Shown: piece after piece, positions 23,755 to 31,254 of the stretch | How the letters are laid out: every line of letters begins with the position of its first letter | Position numbering within the stretch: the first letter of the stretch is position 1 | Source: HGM13006 sp900757695 | GTDB lineage: Bacteria; Bacillota; Clostridia; Oscillospirales; Oscillospiraceae | Direction of reading: 5' to 3' | Assembly (NCBI GenBank): GCA_959607825.1 | Contig: CAUHNW010000023.1 | Coordinates: forward strand, 1 to 46,354 | Length of the DNA: 46,354 nucleotides | Notes under the pieces: model-generated | Databases searched by the model: none | What the model saw: the letters and a program-made list of their open reading frames with translations, nothing else | Told to the model about the DNA's origin: nothing | Program-made: the position numbers and the translations under genes

Positions 23755-24414
23755 TTATTTATTTAATTCATCCCACCGGGCTGGAAACTCCAGAAGACTG
23801 GTGAGATAGCAACAGGCTTCGGATCGAAGTGCCTGCTGGTTTGGCTCCCCAAGGGGATCCCAAACACCGACCGTGCAGAATCCGGCAGCCTTTGCGGTTT
23901 TCAGGGCATAGAGAGAATCCTCCAGCACCAGCGTTTCCGCAGGGGTGGAACCCAGCGCTTTTGCGGCTTCCATGTAGATGTGAGGTTCGTGCTTGCTGGT
24001 GGACAGCTCGCTGGTGGTGAGAATGGGGGAGAGAAAGCCGATCAGACCGGTGCGTGTCAGCGCATGGGTCACATGGCTGCGGGGAGAGGAGGTGGCGGCG
24101 GCCATGGGAATCCTTTTTGTACTCAGAAACTTCAGAAGCGCCTGAGCGCCGGGCTTAGGCTGTACGCAGTTGTAATAAAAGTCCCGAAGAAGTTCCTGAA
24201 TACCAGCAGCCACGGCCTCAGGAGACATTCCGAGAGGATAGCTGCGGCAGAGATATTGGGCTCCCTGCTCCATGCTCATGGAGAATAAAAGCTCGCTGAG
24301 CCCCGGCTCCGGGGCGATTCCATGGATGCGGAGAAACTGACCGCCCAAGTCCTGCCAGATGCACATGGAGTCCAGCAGCACGCCGTCTAAGTCAAAAATA
24401 ACGCCCCGGATCAT
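23755..24414 (-). CDS. HAD-superfamily phosphatase in the thiamine operon
   Basis: The 219-residue protein is a beta-phosphoglucomutase-like HAD hydrolase. Motif I is VIFDLDGVLLDS (D-L-D nucleophile), motif II is AATSSPR, and motif III/IV is VLEDSLYALKTAKAAG, with a helical cap domain between I and II. The start at 24414 overlaps thiE by 4 bp, and the frame upstream of it is a shadow of thiE. Sitting between thiE and thiD in a TPP-controlled operon suggests it acts on a thiamine intermediate, such as thiamine monophosphate or HMP phosphate; this is inference from position. A housekeeping sugar-phosphate phosphatase is the alternative. Confidence 0.85.
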   Translation of the reverse strand: MIRGVIFDLDGVLLDSMCIWQDLGGQFLRIHGIAPEPGLSELLFSMSMEQGAQYLCRSYPLGMSPEAVAAGIQELLRDFYYNCVQPKPGAQALLKFLSTKRIPMAAATSSPRSHVTHALTRTGLIGFLSPILTTSELSTSKHEPHIYMEAAKALGSTPAETLVLEDSLYALKTAKAAGFCTVGVWDPLGEPNQQALRSEACCYLTSLLEFPARWDELNK

Positions 24415-25052
24415 TGGCAAAGCATCTCCCGCGTGGCCTCTTTCAGGTCTCTGGCTGCTTTTTCGATATGGTCGGCGGCATAGATGGCGCTGATGACGGC
24501 CACACCGCAGATACCGCTTCCGGCCAGTTCCTTTACATTTTCCCGGGTAATGCCGCCGATGGCCACCACGGGGATGGAAACCGCCTGGCAAATGGCCTTC
24601 AAAGTCTCGTAGGAAACGTCATCGGCATCGTCCTTGGAGCCTGTATGGAACACGGCGCCTACGCCCAGATAGTCCGCACCCTGCTTTTGTGCCTGAATGG
24701 CCTGTTCTACGGTTTGGGCAGAGACCCCGAGAATCTTATCCGGGCCGATCTTCTCCCGTACCATTCCGGCCTCCATGTCGCTCTGCCCCACGTGGACGCC
24801 GTCTGCGCCCATGCGGACGGCAATTTCCACGTTGTCATTGACAATAAAGGGGACGTGGTATTCCCGGCAAAGGGCCTGCAGTTCCATGGCCTCGGTCAGA
24901 AAGGCACTGTCGTCCAGTGCCTTTTCCCGCAGCTGGAGGAAGGTAACGCCGCCGTCCAGACTCTCCTGAACGACTTCTTTCAGGGGGCGTCCCTGAAGCC
25001 AATGGCGGTCTGTGACCGCATACAGCAGAAGCTGACTTTTATCGCACCTCAT
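24411..25052 (-). CDS. thiE: Thiamine-phosphate synthase
   Basis: ThiE joins HMP-diphosphate and thiazole phosphate to give thiamine monophosphate. The 213-residue TIM-barrel protein shows LYAVTDRHWL, the GGVTFLQLREK phosphate-binding strand, the VNDNVEIAVRMGADGVHVGQ active-site segment, GVGAVFHTGSK near residue 132-142, and VAIGGI near the end. The start at 25052 (MRCDKSQ) is chosen, overlapping thiM by 14 bp; a start at 25079 is possible. Translation is probably coupled to thiM upstream and to the HAD gene downstream. Confidence 0.95.
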   Translation of the reverse strand: MRCDKSQLLLYAVTDRHWLQGRPLKEVVQESLDGGVTFLQLREKALDDSAFLTEAMELQALCREYHVPFIVNDNVEIAVRMGADGVHVGQSDMEAGMVREKIGPDKILGVSAQTVEQAIQAQKQGADYLGVGAVFHTGSKDDADDVSYETLKAICQAVSIPVVAIGGITRENVKELAGSGICGVAVISAIYAADHIEKAARDLKEATREMLCQ

Positions 25053-25860
25053 AGCGGGCCCCCTGCTCCAGCGTTTCACCGGTCATATGATAGACGGCAT
25101 CAATGATCCGATTTCGGTAAGTGGAATTGCCGTCACCCTCTGCCATGTGATTCCAGCCAATCTCGCCGGCCAGACCCATGGCACAGACTGCGGCTGCTGC
25201 CGCTTCGAGGGGCTGTTGGGGATTGGCCGTGACAAAGGGCGTCATCATGCCCGAGAGCTGACAGCCGGTTCCGGTGATCTTTCCCATCTCCGGGCGGCCA
25301 TTGCGGATCACAAAGCATCGGGTACCATCACTGACCAGGTCAATGGCTCCGGTTACTGCAATGATGGCATGGGACTTTTGGGAAAAATCCTTAACAAAGG
25401 ACACGGCAGTATCCAGATTTTCCTCCGTGACAGCATCGGCTACATCGGCGTCTACCCCTTTTGTGGTGCCGCTGCCCAATGCCAGCGTTTTAATTTCGGA
25501 GATATTGCCCCGGATGACGGTAAAGGGAATCTCTTTCATCAGGTTGACGGCTGTGTTGGTGCGGAGGGCGGAAGCGCCTGCGCCCACAGGGTCCAGCAGG
25601 ATCACATGTCCCAGAGAAGCGGCTTTTTTCCCGGCACGGGACATGGCTTCGATGCTGCGCTGGTTCAGGGTTCCAATGTTGATATTCAGTCCACCGCAGA
25701 TGGCGGTGATATCCTCTACGTCTTCGGGTTCATCGGACATGATGGGGCTGCCGCCGCAGGCAAGCAAAATATTGGCTACATCGTTGACGGTGACGTAATT
25801 TGTGATGTTGTGGACCAGCGGCACGCTGCTCCGAACACGATCCATGGTAATTCCCAGCAT
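25039..25860 (-). CDS. thiM: Hydroxyethylthiazole kinase
   Basis: ThiM phosphorylates the thiazole alcohol, a salvage step for thiamine. The 273-residue protein carries PLVHNITNYVTVNDVANILLACGGSP (given here as a region at residues ~12-37), DPVGAGASALR near 98-108, and GTGCQLSG near 202-209 containing the catalytic GTGC loop. The ATG at 25860 follows AAAGGAG at a standard distance; the longer frame runs through the terminator of the riboswitch. It is the first gene after the TPP riboswitch. No thiazole-synthesis gene (thiG, thiH) adjoins it, so the operon looks like pure salvage. Confidence 0.95.
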   Translation of the reverse strand: MLGITMDRVRSSVPLVHNITNYVTVNDVANILLACGGSPIMSDEPEDVEDITAICGGLNINIGTLNQRSIEAMSRAGKKAASLGHVILLDPVGAGASALRTNTAVNLMKEIPFTVIRGNISEIKTLALGSGTTKGVDADVADAVTEENLDTAVSFVKDFSQKSHAIIAVTGAIDLVSDGTRCFVIRNGRPEMGKITGTGCQLSGMMTPFVTANPQQPLEAAAAAVCAMGLAGEIGWNHMAEGDGNSTYRNRIIDAVYHMTGETLEQGARYEVR

Positions 25861-25879
25861 AATGATACTCCTTTGCAGT

Positions 25880-25912
25880 AAAAAACGGATATGTCCGTAA
25901 AGACATATCCGC
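25880..25912 (-). terminator. Riboswitch-controlled terminator upstream of thiM
   Basis: On the minus strand GCGGATATGTC pairs with GACATATCCG across a short loop and runs into TTTTTT, 20 bp before the thiM start region. Its 5' arm can alternatively pair with the 5' strand of the riboswitch P1 stem (26042-26049), giving a plausible antiterminator when TPP is absent. Confidence 0.85.
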
Positions 25913-25949
25913 AAAACGTCCCAAAGATCCAGTGACCCCAGGTGCAGCA

Positions 25950-26049
25950 ATATATCCCTACGGTGGCATTATCCACATCAGGTTATGGGTCAGGGCGATG
26001 CAGCCCACTCTCAGCCTGCTCGGGCAGGCTCCCCTATTGACGGATATAT
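25950..26049 (-). promoter_or_regulatory. TPP riboswitch (thi-box)
   Basis: The minus strand contains the conserved thi-box elements in order: CTGAGAGT, ACCTGATGTGGATAATGCCA and CGTAGGGA. A P1 stem is formed by ATATATCC at the 5' end and GGATATAT at the 3' end. The RNA binds thiamine pyrophosphate. Here it sits before a terminator and the thiM-thiE-HAD-thiD-cytX operon, so TPP should switch transcription off. Confidence 0.97.
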
Positions 26050-26076
26050 GGTAGCACGATTGACGGTACATTGCAA
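26048..26076 (-). promoter_or_regulatory. Promoter of the thiamine operon
   Basis: On the minus strand TTGCAA (26071-26076) and TACCAT (26048-26053) are separated by 17 bp immediately before the riboswitch. The -10 is a weak match. Confidence 0.5.
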
Positions 26077-26103
26077 TAGCAATTTATTCGGAGAAACTGA
26101 GAT

Positions 26104-26139
26104 GAAAAAAGCTGCCGCACCGGGGAACGGCGCGGCAGC
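26104..26139 (-). terminator. hpf terminator
   Basis: GCTGCCGC is inverted as GCGGCAGC with a GC-rich 13-base loop, followed on the minus strand by TTTTTT, shortly after the hpf stop. Confidence 0.85.
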
Positions 26140-26152
26140 GTAATCGGTATAT

Positions 26153-26695
26153 TTAGATCTCATTATCCTCAATGAGCCCGTAGCCGCCATCGTTTCGACG
26201 ATAGACCACGGAGACAGCACCGCCAGCGGCATCGTCCCGGAATACAAAGAAGCTGTGGCCCAACAGATTCATCTGCAAAATGGCTTCTTCGACTGTCATG
26301 GGCTTAATGGGGAACTTTTTGGAGCGAACAATCTGAAAATCGGAATCGCCGGTTTCCACAGGAACCGCATCCGGCGCATCGGGACTGCGGCTGAAGGCAT
26401 CCGTGCGAAGGCGGCGGGCCAGTCGGGTCTTATTCTTTCGAATTTGACCTTCAATGGTGGCAACTGCGGCGTCAATAGAGGCCATCATATCGCTGGTGGT
26501 TTCCTCGGCCCGGAAGTAGGTGTTGCTGGCATGAACGGTAAGCTCAACGCGGCAGTTCTTCTTTTCCACCCGGAAGGTGACAGAAGCCTCTGCATCTCCA
26601 CGGAAGTAACGCTCCAGCTTGCCGACCTTTTTTTCGGCATAGGCCTTTACGGCGGGATCTACCGTGCACTTTCTTTCGTTTAACTTCACATCCAT
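26153..26695 (-). CDS. hpf: Long-form ribosome hibernation promoting factor
   Basis: The 180-residue protein has the S30AE/HPF N-terminal domain (MDVKLNERKCTVDPAVKAY through about residue 100) and the C-terminal dimerisation domain with KPMTVEEAILQMNLLGHSFFVFRD-like sequence near 128-150. Long HPF binds the 30S subunit's A/P sites and pairs two 70S ribosomes into inactive 100S particles in stationary phase. The ATG at 26695 is used because AAGGAG sits at the right distance; a TTG nine bases upstream lies inside that site. It is monocistronic. Confidence 0.95.
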   Translation of the reverse strand: MDVKLNERKCTVDPAVKAYAEKKVGKLERYFRGDAEASVTFRVEKKNCRVELTVHASNTYFRAEETTSDMMASIDAAVATIEGQIRKNKTRLARRLRTDAFSRSPDAPDAVPVETGDSDFQIVRSKKFPIKPMTVEEAILQMNLLGHSFFVFRDDAAGGAVSVVYRRNDGGYGLIEDNEI

Positions 26696-26827
26696 AGAAA
26701 TCAACTCCTTATGTGCATTGAAGGAAGAATCCTTCTATCCCTACTATAGCACAGTTGTGGTAGAAAGGAAATAGAAAACCACAGAAAATTGTGCAATTGT
26801 ACGAAAAGTTCATATTGTTTACAAAAA

Positions 26828-26867
26828 AATAAAAGTCGCCGGGCACTTTGCTATGTGCCCGACGACA
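26828..26867 (-). terminator. pckG terminator
   Basis: GTCGTCGGGCAC pairs with GTGCCCGGCGAC (one G-U) across an 8-base loop and runs into a T-rich tail on the minus strand, 14 bases after the pckG stop. Confidence 0.85.
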
Positions 26868-26880
26868 AAATGTATGAGGA

Positions 26881-28647
26881 TTACTGAAGGTTCTCCTTCA
26901 GGGTTTCCAGTTCTTCCTTCAAGGCTATAGGCAGTTTATCGCCAAAGTCCTTGTAGAAGTCTTCGATGTTTGCAACATCCTCCATCCACAGATCCTTATC
27001 CACGCTGAGCAGACCGGTGAGGGTCTCCAGAGAGACATCGGTGCCCTCCAGATTGATGTCTGCGGGATTGGGCTCGTAGCCGATGGGGGTCTCCTGTGCG
27101 TCCACCTCATCGAAGCAGCGCTTCAGGATCCACTCCAGCACACGGAGGTTGTCGCCAAAGCCCGGCCACAGGAAGTTGCCGTCCTCGTCGGTGCGGAACC
27201 AGTTGACATTAAAGATCTTGGGAGGATTGGGAATCTTGTTGCCCATATCCAGCCAGTGCTGCCAGTAGTCGCCCATGTGGTAGCCACAGAAGGGACGCAT
27301 AGCCATGGGGTCACGGCGGAGCACGCCCACTGCGCCGGTGGCGGCGGCGGTGGTCTCAGAGGCCATAATGGAGCCTACAAATACGCCGTGCTGCCAGGAA
27401 CGGGACTGATAGACCAGCGGAGCGGTCTTTGCCCGGCGCCCGCCGAAGATGATGGCGGAAATGGGAACGCCCTGGGGGTTGTCAAACTCGGGGGAGATGC
27501 AGGGGCAGTTTTTGGCAGGGGCGGTGAAGCGGGAGTTGGGATGTGCACCCTTCTCTGTGGCGGTTTCGCCATTCCAGGGACGGCCCTGCCAATCCTCTGC
27601 ATTGGTGGGGGGTGTCTTGTTCATGCCTTCCCACCATACGGTATTGTCGTCCTTGTTCAGCACAACATTGGTGAACAATGTGTTCTTTGCGGTAGAGGCC
27701 AGAGCATTGGGATTGGATTTGGCAGAGGTGCCGGGGGCAACGCCAAAGAAGCCGTTTTCGGGGTTTACAGCCCACAGACGGCCATCGGGGCCGATCCGCA
27801 GCCATGCAATGTCATCGCCAACGGTCCAGACCTTGTAGCCCTTCTTCTGATACTCTTCCGGAGGCACCAGCATGGCAAGATTCGTCTTGCCGCAGGCAGA
27901 GGGGAAGGCGGCGGTCACATAGCGGATCTCACCCTGAGGATTCTGAATGCCAAGGATCAGCATATGCTCGGCCATCCAGTCCTCCTGACGGCCCAGATAG
28001 GAGGCAATGCGCAGAGCAAAGCATTTTTTGCCCAAAAGAACGTTGCCGCCGTAGCCGGAGTTGATGGACATGATGGTATTGTCCTCGGGGAACTGTACGA
28101 TGTAGCGCTCCTCGGGGTTCAGGTCAGCCTTGGCGTGGAGACCCTTGATAAAGTCACCGTCAGTGCCCAGTGCGTCCAGAACCTCATTGCCGATGCGGGT
28201 CATGATGTTCATAGAAATGACAACATAGATCGAATCGGTGACCTCAATGCCATACTTGGCAAAGGGGGAGCCAACAATGCTCATGGAATAGGGAATCACA
28301 TACATGGTGCGGCCCTTCATGGCACCGTCATAGAGCTTATGGAGCTTTGCATACATCTCATGAGGGTCCATCCAGTTGTTGGTGGGGCCTGCATCCTCTT
28401 CCTTCCGGGAGCAGATAAAGGTACGGCTCTCCACGCGGGCCACATCGTTGGGATTGGAGCGGTGGAGATAGCAGCCGGGAAGCTTTTCCTGATTCAGGGT
28501 AATAAATTCACCCGTGGAAACTGCCTCAGCGGTGAGTCGGTCCAACTGGGCCTTATCACCGGTAATGAGCTCCACGGCGTCAGGCTTTACAAGCTGGGTC
28601 ACCTCATCCAGCCATGCGTTTACCTTGACGTTGTTGGTAAGTGCCAT
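26881..28647 (-). CDS. pckG: Phosphoenolpyruvate carboxykinase (GTP)
   Basis: The 588-residue enzyme interconverts oxaloacetate + GTP and PEP + CO2 + GDP. It is the GTP-dependent type: the P-loop is FPSACGKTNLAML (residues ~270-282), with the PEPCK-specific FGGRRAKTAPLVYQS region near 400 and the guanine-site segment NWFRTDEDGNFLWPGFGDNLRVLEW near 500-525. The start at 28647 follows a perfect GGAGG eight bases away; the frame's first ATG lies upstream without one. In fermentative Clostridia it can run in the PEP-to-oxaloacetate direction. A palindrome overlaps its promoter. Confidence 0.96.
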   Translation of the reverse strand: MALTNNVKVNAWLDEVTQLVKPDAVELITGDKAQLDRLTAEAVSTGEFITLNQEKLPGCYLHRSNPNDVARVESRTFICSRKEEDAGPTNNWMDPHEMYAKLHKLYDGAMKGRTMYVIPYSMSIVGSPFAKYGIEVTDSIYVVISMNIMTRIGNEVLDALGTDGDFIKGLHAKADLNPEERYIVQFPEDNTIMSINSGYGGNVLLGKKCFALRIASYLGRQEDWMAEHMLILGIQNPQGEIRYVTAAFPSACGKTNLAMLVPPEEYQKKGYKVWTVGDDIAWLRIGPDGRLWAVNPENGFFGVAPGTSAKSNPNALASTAKNTLFTNVVLNKDDNTVWWEGMNKTPPTNAEDWQGRPWNGETATEKGAHPNSRFTAPAKNCPCISPEFDNPQGVPISAIIFGGRRAKTAPLVYQSRSWQHGVFVGSIMASETTAAATGAVGVLRRDPMAMRPFCGYHMGDYWQHWLDMGNKIPNPPKIFNVNWFRTDEDGNFLWPGFGDNLRVLEWILKRCFDEVDAQETPIGYEPNPADINLEGTDVSLETLTGLLSVDKDLWMEDVANIEDFYKDFGDKLPIALKEELETLKENLQ

Positions 28648-28702
28648 AAATTGTTCCTCCATATTGTCCGCCAAAGCCCTCGTAGCTGAGCCCCGGCAGA
28701 AA

Positions 28703-28717
28703 GATTACTTTGTAATC
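28703..28717. promoter_or_regulatory. 15-bp palindrome at the pckG transcription start
   Basis: GATTAC-TTT-GTAATC is a perfect inverted repeat that overlaps the -10 hexamer and likely transcription start of pckG, a classic repressor position. I do not match it to a named regulator. Confidence 0.5.
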
Positions 28718-28743
28718 ATATAATAAATTCCGCCAGTTTTCAA
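28715..28743 (-). promoter_or_regulatory. Promoter for pckG
   Basis: On the minus strand TTGAAA (28738-28743) and TATGAT (28715-28720) are separated by 17 bp. Confidence 0.6.
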
Positions 28744-28914
28744 GGGAAAATGCAGAATCCGTAAAATTTATTGCGGTAAATCGATAAATTGAAAGCGAAA
28801 ATGGGTGGGTTCTGTGAAAAATAACGGAATATCAGTTGCAAATCACGCTGTTTTTTGATATATTATTGTAAACATCAGGCCGGATGGGTCCGACCGCTAT
28901 TTGGAGGAAGAAGC

Positions 28915-29574
28915 ATGAAGAAACTAAAAAGAGTCCTCTGCCTTATGCTGGCAGTCTGCATTTTGACCTGCTGCCTGTCCGGCTGCGGCAGTAAAAAAAA
29001 GCCGGTTGCCACCATGACATTGGAGGGCGGCGATCAGATCACCATTTATCTCTATCCGGATCAGGCACCCAACACGGTGGCGAACTTTATCTCTCTGGCC
29101 AACGCCGGGTTTTATGACGGGCTTACGTTCCATCGGGTGGTAGAAGACTTTATCATTCAGGGCGGTGATCCCAACGGAGATGGCACCGGCGGCCCGGGCT
29201 ATACCATTGACGGTGAATTTGCAGACAACGGCTTTAAGAAGAATGACATCAAGATGGAGGAGGGCGTCATCGCCATGGCCCGGTTCTCCGATTCCGGCAG
29301 CGACACGGAGGAAGCCTATAACTCTGCCGGCAGCCAGTTCTTTATTCTCATGGCGGATAAGGACAGTCTGCAGGGTCAGTATGCGGCCTTTGGCAAGGTG
29401 TTCTCCGGCATGAATATCCTGAAGAAGCTTTCTCAGACGGATGTGGATTCCAATGATAAGCCCAGAAAGGACATTGTCATTGAGTCCATCCGGGTGGAGA
29501 CCTATGGCGTGGATTACGGCACGCCCAAGACTACACCCAAGGAAGACTATGGTTCCGCTGTAGAAACCGAGTAA
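28915..29574 (+). CDS. Cyclophilin-type peptidyl-prolyl isomerase lipoprotein
   Basis: The 219-residue protein has a signal peptide ending in lipobox LSGC, followed by a complete cyclophilin domain. Landmarks are PNTVANFISLANAGFYDGLTFHRVV (residues ~50-75, with the catalytic F-H-R motif), IIQGGDPNGDGTGGPGY near 79-95, MARFSD, and SAGSQFFILM near 136-145 with the active-site QFFI. It should act at the outer surface of the membrane in folding secreted proteins. Its ATG at 28915 follows TTGGAGG. Upstream TTGCAA/TATTAT-like hexamers (28837-28866) may form a promoter with an 18-bp spacer. It is monocistronic. Confidence 0.93.
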   Translation: MKKLKRVLCLMLAVCILTCCLSGCGSKKKPVATMTLEGGDQITIYLYPDQAPNTVANFISLANAGFYDGLTFHRVVEDFIIQGGDPNGDGTGGPGYTIDGEFADNGFKKNDIKMEEGVIAMARFSDSGSDTEEAYNSAGSQFFILMADKDSLQGQYAAFGKVFSGMNILKKLSQTDVDSNDKPRKDIVIESIRVETYGVDYGTPKTTPKEDYGSAVETE

Positions 29575-29591
29575 ATCCAATCAGTCAAAAG

Positions 29592-29623
29592 ATCGCCCCG
29601 CAGATCAAAATCTGCGGGGCGAT
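29592..29623. terminator. Bidirectional terminator
   Basis: ATCGCCCCGCAGA is inverted as TCTGCGGGGCGAT across a 6-base loop, between the cyclophilin gene and the convergent small membrane-protein gene. Confidence 0.85.
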
Positions 29624-29635
29624 TTGGCATCTCGA

Positions 29636-29758
29636 TTAGTCCTCATTACAGTGGAAGGGAGCGGTCAGCTTGTCCCAGAAGCCGATGATCAGGCAGATAC
29701 CGCCAGCCAGCGTCAGAGAAGCGCCGACGATTTTCAGTACAAAGCGTGCGATCTTCAT
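29636..29758 (-). CDS. 40-residue single-pass membrane protein
   Basis: A 40-residue frame beginning MKIARFVLKIVGAS contains one clear transmembrane segment (residues ~8-29, ending CLIIGFWDKL) with positive residues at the N-terminal side and a short acidic tail. AAAGGAG precedes its ATG by 9 bases. It follows the GNAT gene by 16 bp in the same direction and ends at a bidirectional hairpin. No function is known to me; small membrane proteins of this size sometimes regulate larger partners, but nothing here says which. Confidence 0.6.
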   Translation of the reverse strand: MKIARFVLKIVGASLTLAGGICLIIGFWDKLTAPFHCNED

Positions 29759-29774
29759 AGGGAAATCTCCTTTC

Positions 29775-30536
29775 TTAGAAGCGTTTTGTGCGGAACCAGT
29801 ATTCGTAGGTTTCCGTATAGCCCAGTTGATGGTACAGGGCACGTGCGCCGTGGTTATCGGACAGCACCTGAAGGTAGGCAGTGGTGCAGCCCTGCTCCTT
29901 GCCATAGTTCATAATGGCGGTGCAGATGTCTCCGCCCAGTCCGCGGCGGCGGCAGTCAGCGTCCACATAGATGTCATAGAGCCCCACATGCCCCCGTTCC
30001 AGCACACCCAGACCGCAGGCGACCATTTTTCCGTTTTCTACAATAGAGGCGGCGGCAATGGGGTAGTGGATGTTGCCAAGCATTGCAGATGCCGCAGGGC
30101 GCTGAGCTTCAGCAGTTCCGTTCATGGTAAGAAAGCCGTCCAGCCATGCCTCGGTCATTTCGCCGCTGACAGTTACCGCAGTGCCTGTCTTTCTGGGATA
30201 ATCGGCCAAGTCACAGACAAAGATGTTGCCGTCACGCTCGGTGCCGTAGCCCATTTCATCGAGCACCTTGGTACAGGCGTCCAGCTGCGCCGGATCCATG
30301 CCCTCATGCAGCTTGAAGATTGACATGGAAAGGCCGGAGTGCCGATAGAGAGACTCGGTATACTCGATTTTTTCCCGGGCGGGGAGCGTTTCGGGATACA
30401 TGGGGTTGGCGCAGTTTACCCGATAGGTAAAGCCGCCGCCGAAGCGGACACTCCAGCCGTCGTACATGACATTTTGCAGGGCCGGAAAGGCATTGCACTG
30501 AAGCTCCTCGTAAAATGAGATTTCCTGCTTGTTCAT
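29775..30536 (-). CDS. GNAT-family N-acetyltransferase
   Basis: The 253-residue protein has a GNAT fold in its C-terminal half. The acetyl-CoA pyrophosphate-binding motif A is DADCRRRGLGGDICTAIM (residues ~191-208, with the R-x-x-G-x-G/A pattern), and motif B contains YLQVLSDNHGARALYHQLGY (~219-238). The N-terminal ~110 residues form a less typical lobe, as in longer two-lobed GNATs. Acceptor substrate is unknown. The ATG at 30536 is well spaced from CGGAG; a GTG nine bases upstream overlaps that site. It is followed by the small membrane protein. Confidence 0.88.
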   Translation of the reverse strand: MNKQEISFYEELQCNAFPALQNVMYDGWSVRFGGGFTYRVNCANPMYPETLPAREKIEYTESLYRHSGLSMSIFKLHEGMDPAQLDACTKVLDEMGYGTERDGNIFVCDLADYPRKTGTAVTVSGEMTEAWLDGFLTMNGTAEAQRPAASAMLGNIHYPIAAASIVENGKMVACGLGVLERGHVGLYDIYVDADCRRRGLGGDICTAIMNYGKEQGCTTAYLQVLSDNHGARALYHQLGYTETYEYWFRTKRF

Positions 30537-30606
30537 TGGAATCACTCCGTTATTTCAGTTCTGAGAGTATTATACTTCCCCTAAAACAACAATGCAATCA
30601 ATTTTT

Positions 30607-31242
30607 CTAAGGTAGCAGTAGGGGAGACAGCTGAGAAAATGCATCGACCACGGGAACACCGGCAGAAAGCAGATCGGCCTTGGATTGGTGCCCAATGGCG
30701 CAGAGAATGCAGGGGACGCCCATGGCCTGAGCGGTTTCAAAGTCGTGGAGGGTGTCGCCGATCAGAACCATGTCCTCCGGTGCGATGGACTGTGTGGCCA
30801 GCCAGTCAAGGCCCCGCTGTACCTTTCCAGAGGCCAGTGTATCATTGGCGCCCAGCACGGCGTCAAAATAGCCTGCAATGTGGAAGCGGAAAAGATCCCG
30901 TTCCAGCGCCGCCTGATAGCCGGAGCTTAAAATGATTTGTGGGATGCCGTGGTTTCGGAGGCTGTCCAGAAGCTCCGGTACGCCCTGATGGAGCGCCTGA
31001 AAATGCCGGGGATAGAATGCCTGAAAGTCCCGGGTAATCTCCGACATGGGAACTTTATTCAGATCAAACAGATGTTCATAAAAGCGGCTGATGGGCGTGT
31101 CGATGTACTGGTAATACTGATCCATGGTGATGGGCGGCATATTTCGTTTGGCGAGAATATCGTTGACCACCAGCAGAGAGGCATAGCCGTCATCGGCCAA
31201 TGTCCCATTCCAGTCCCAGATCACGGTTTTTGGTGTCTTCAT
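30607..31242 (-). CDS. HAD-family phosphatase (phosphoglycolate phosphatase-like)
   Basis: The 211-residue protein has HAD motif I as VIWDWNGTLADD (nucleophile D near residue 10, but with W-N in place of the usual L-D-G), motif II as ILSSGYQ, and motif III/IV as MVLIGDTLHDFETAQAMG. The helical cap lies between. The D-W-N-G-T form of motif I is used by phosphoglycolate phosphatase-like proteins, so the acid/base aspartate is replaced by asparagine, which may alter activity. It is preceded by the DUF975 gene 12 bp upstream and has AAGGAAGG before its ATG. Confidence 0.85.
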   Translation of the reverse strand: MKTPKTVIWDWNGTLADDGYASLLVVNDILAKRNMPPITMDQYYQYIDTPISRFYEHLFDLNKVPMSEITRDFQAFYPRHFQALHQGVPELLDSLRNHGIPQIILSSGYQAALERDLFRFHIAGYFDAVLGANDTLASGKVQRGLDWLATQSIAPEDMVLIGDTLHDFETAQAMGVPCILCAIGHQSKADLLSAGVPVVDAFSQLSPLLLP

Positions 31243-31254
31243 AGGCTTCCTTCC

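Noticed and set aside
27256..28689. A 477-codon plus-strand frame opposite pckG
   Set aside because: Same reason: antisense of a complete PEP carboxykinase with conserved motifs; no domain in the mirrored frame.
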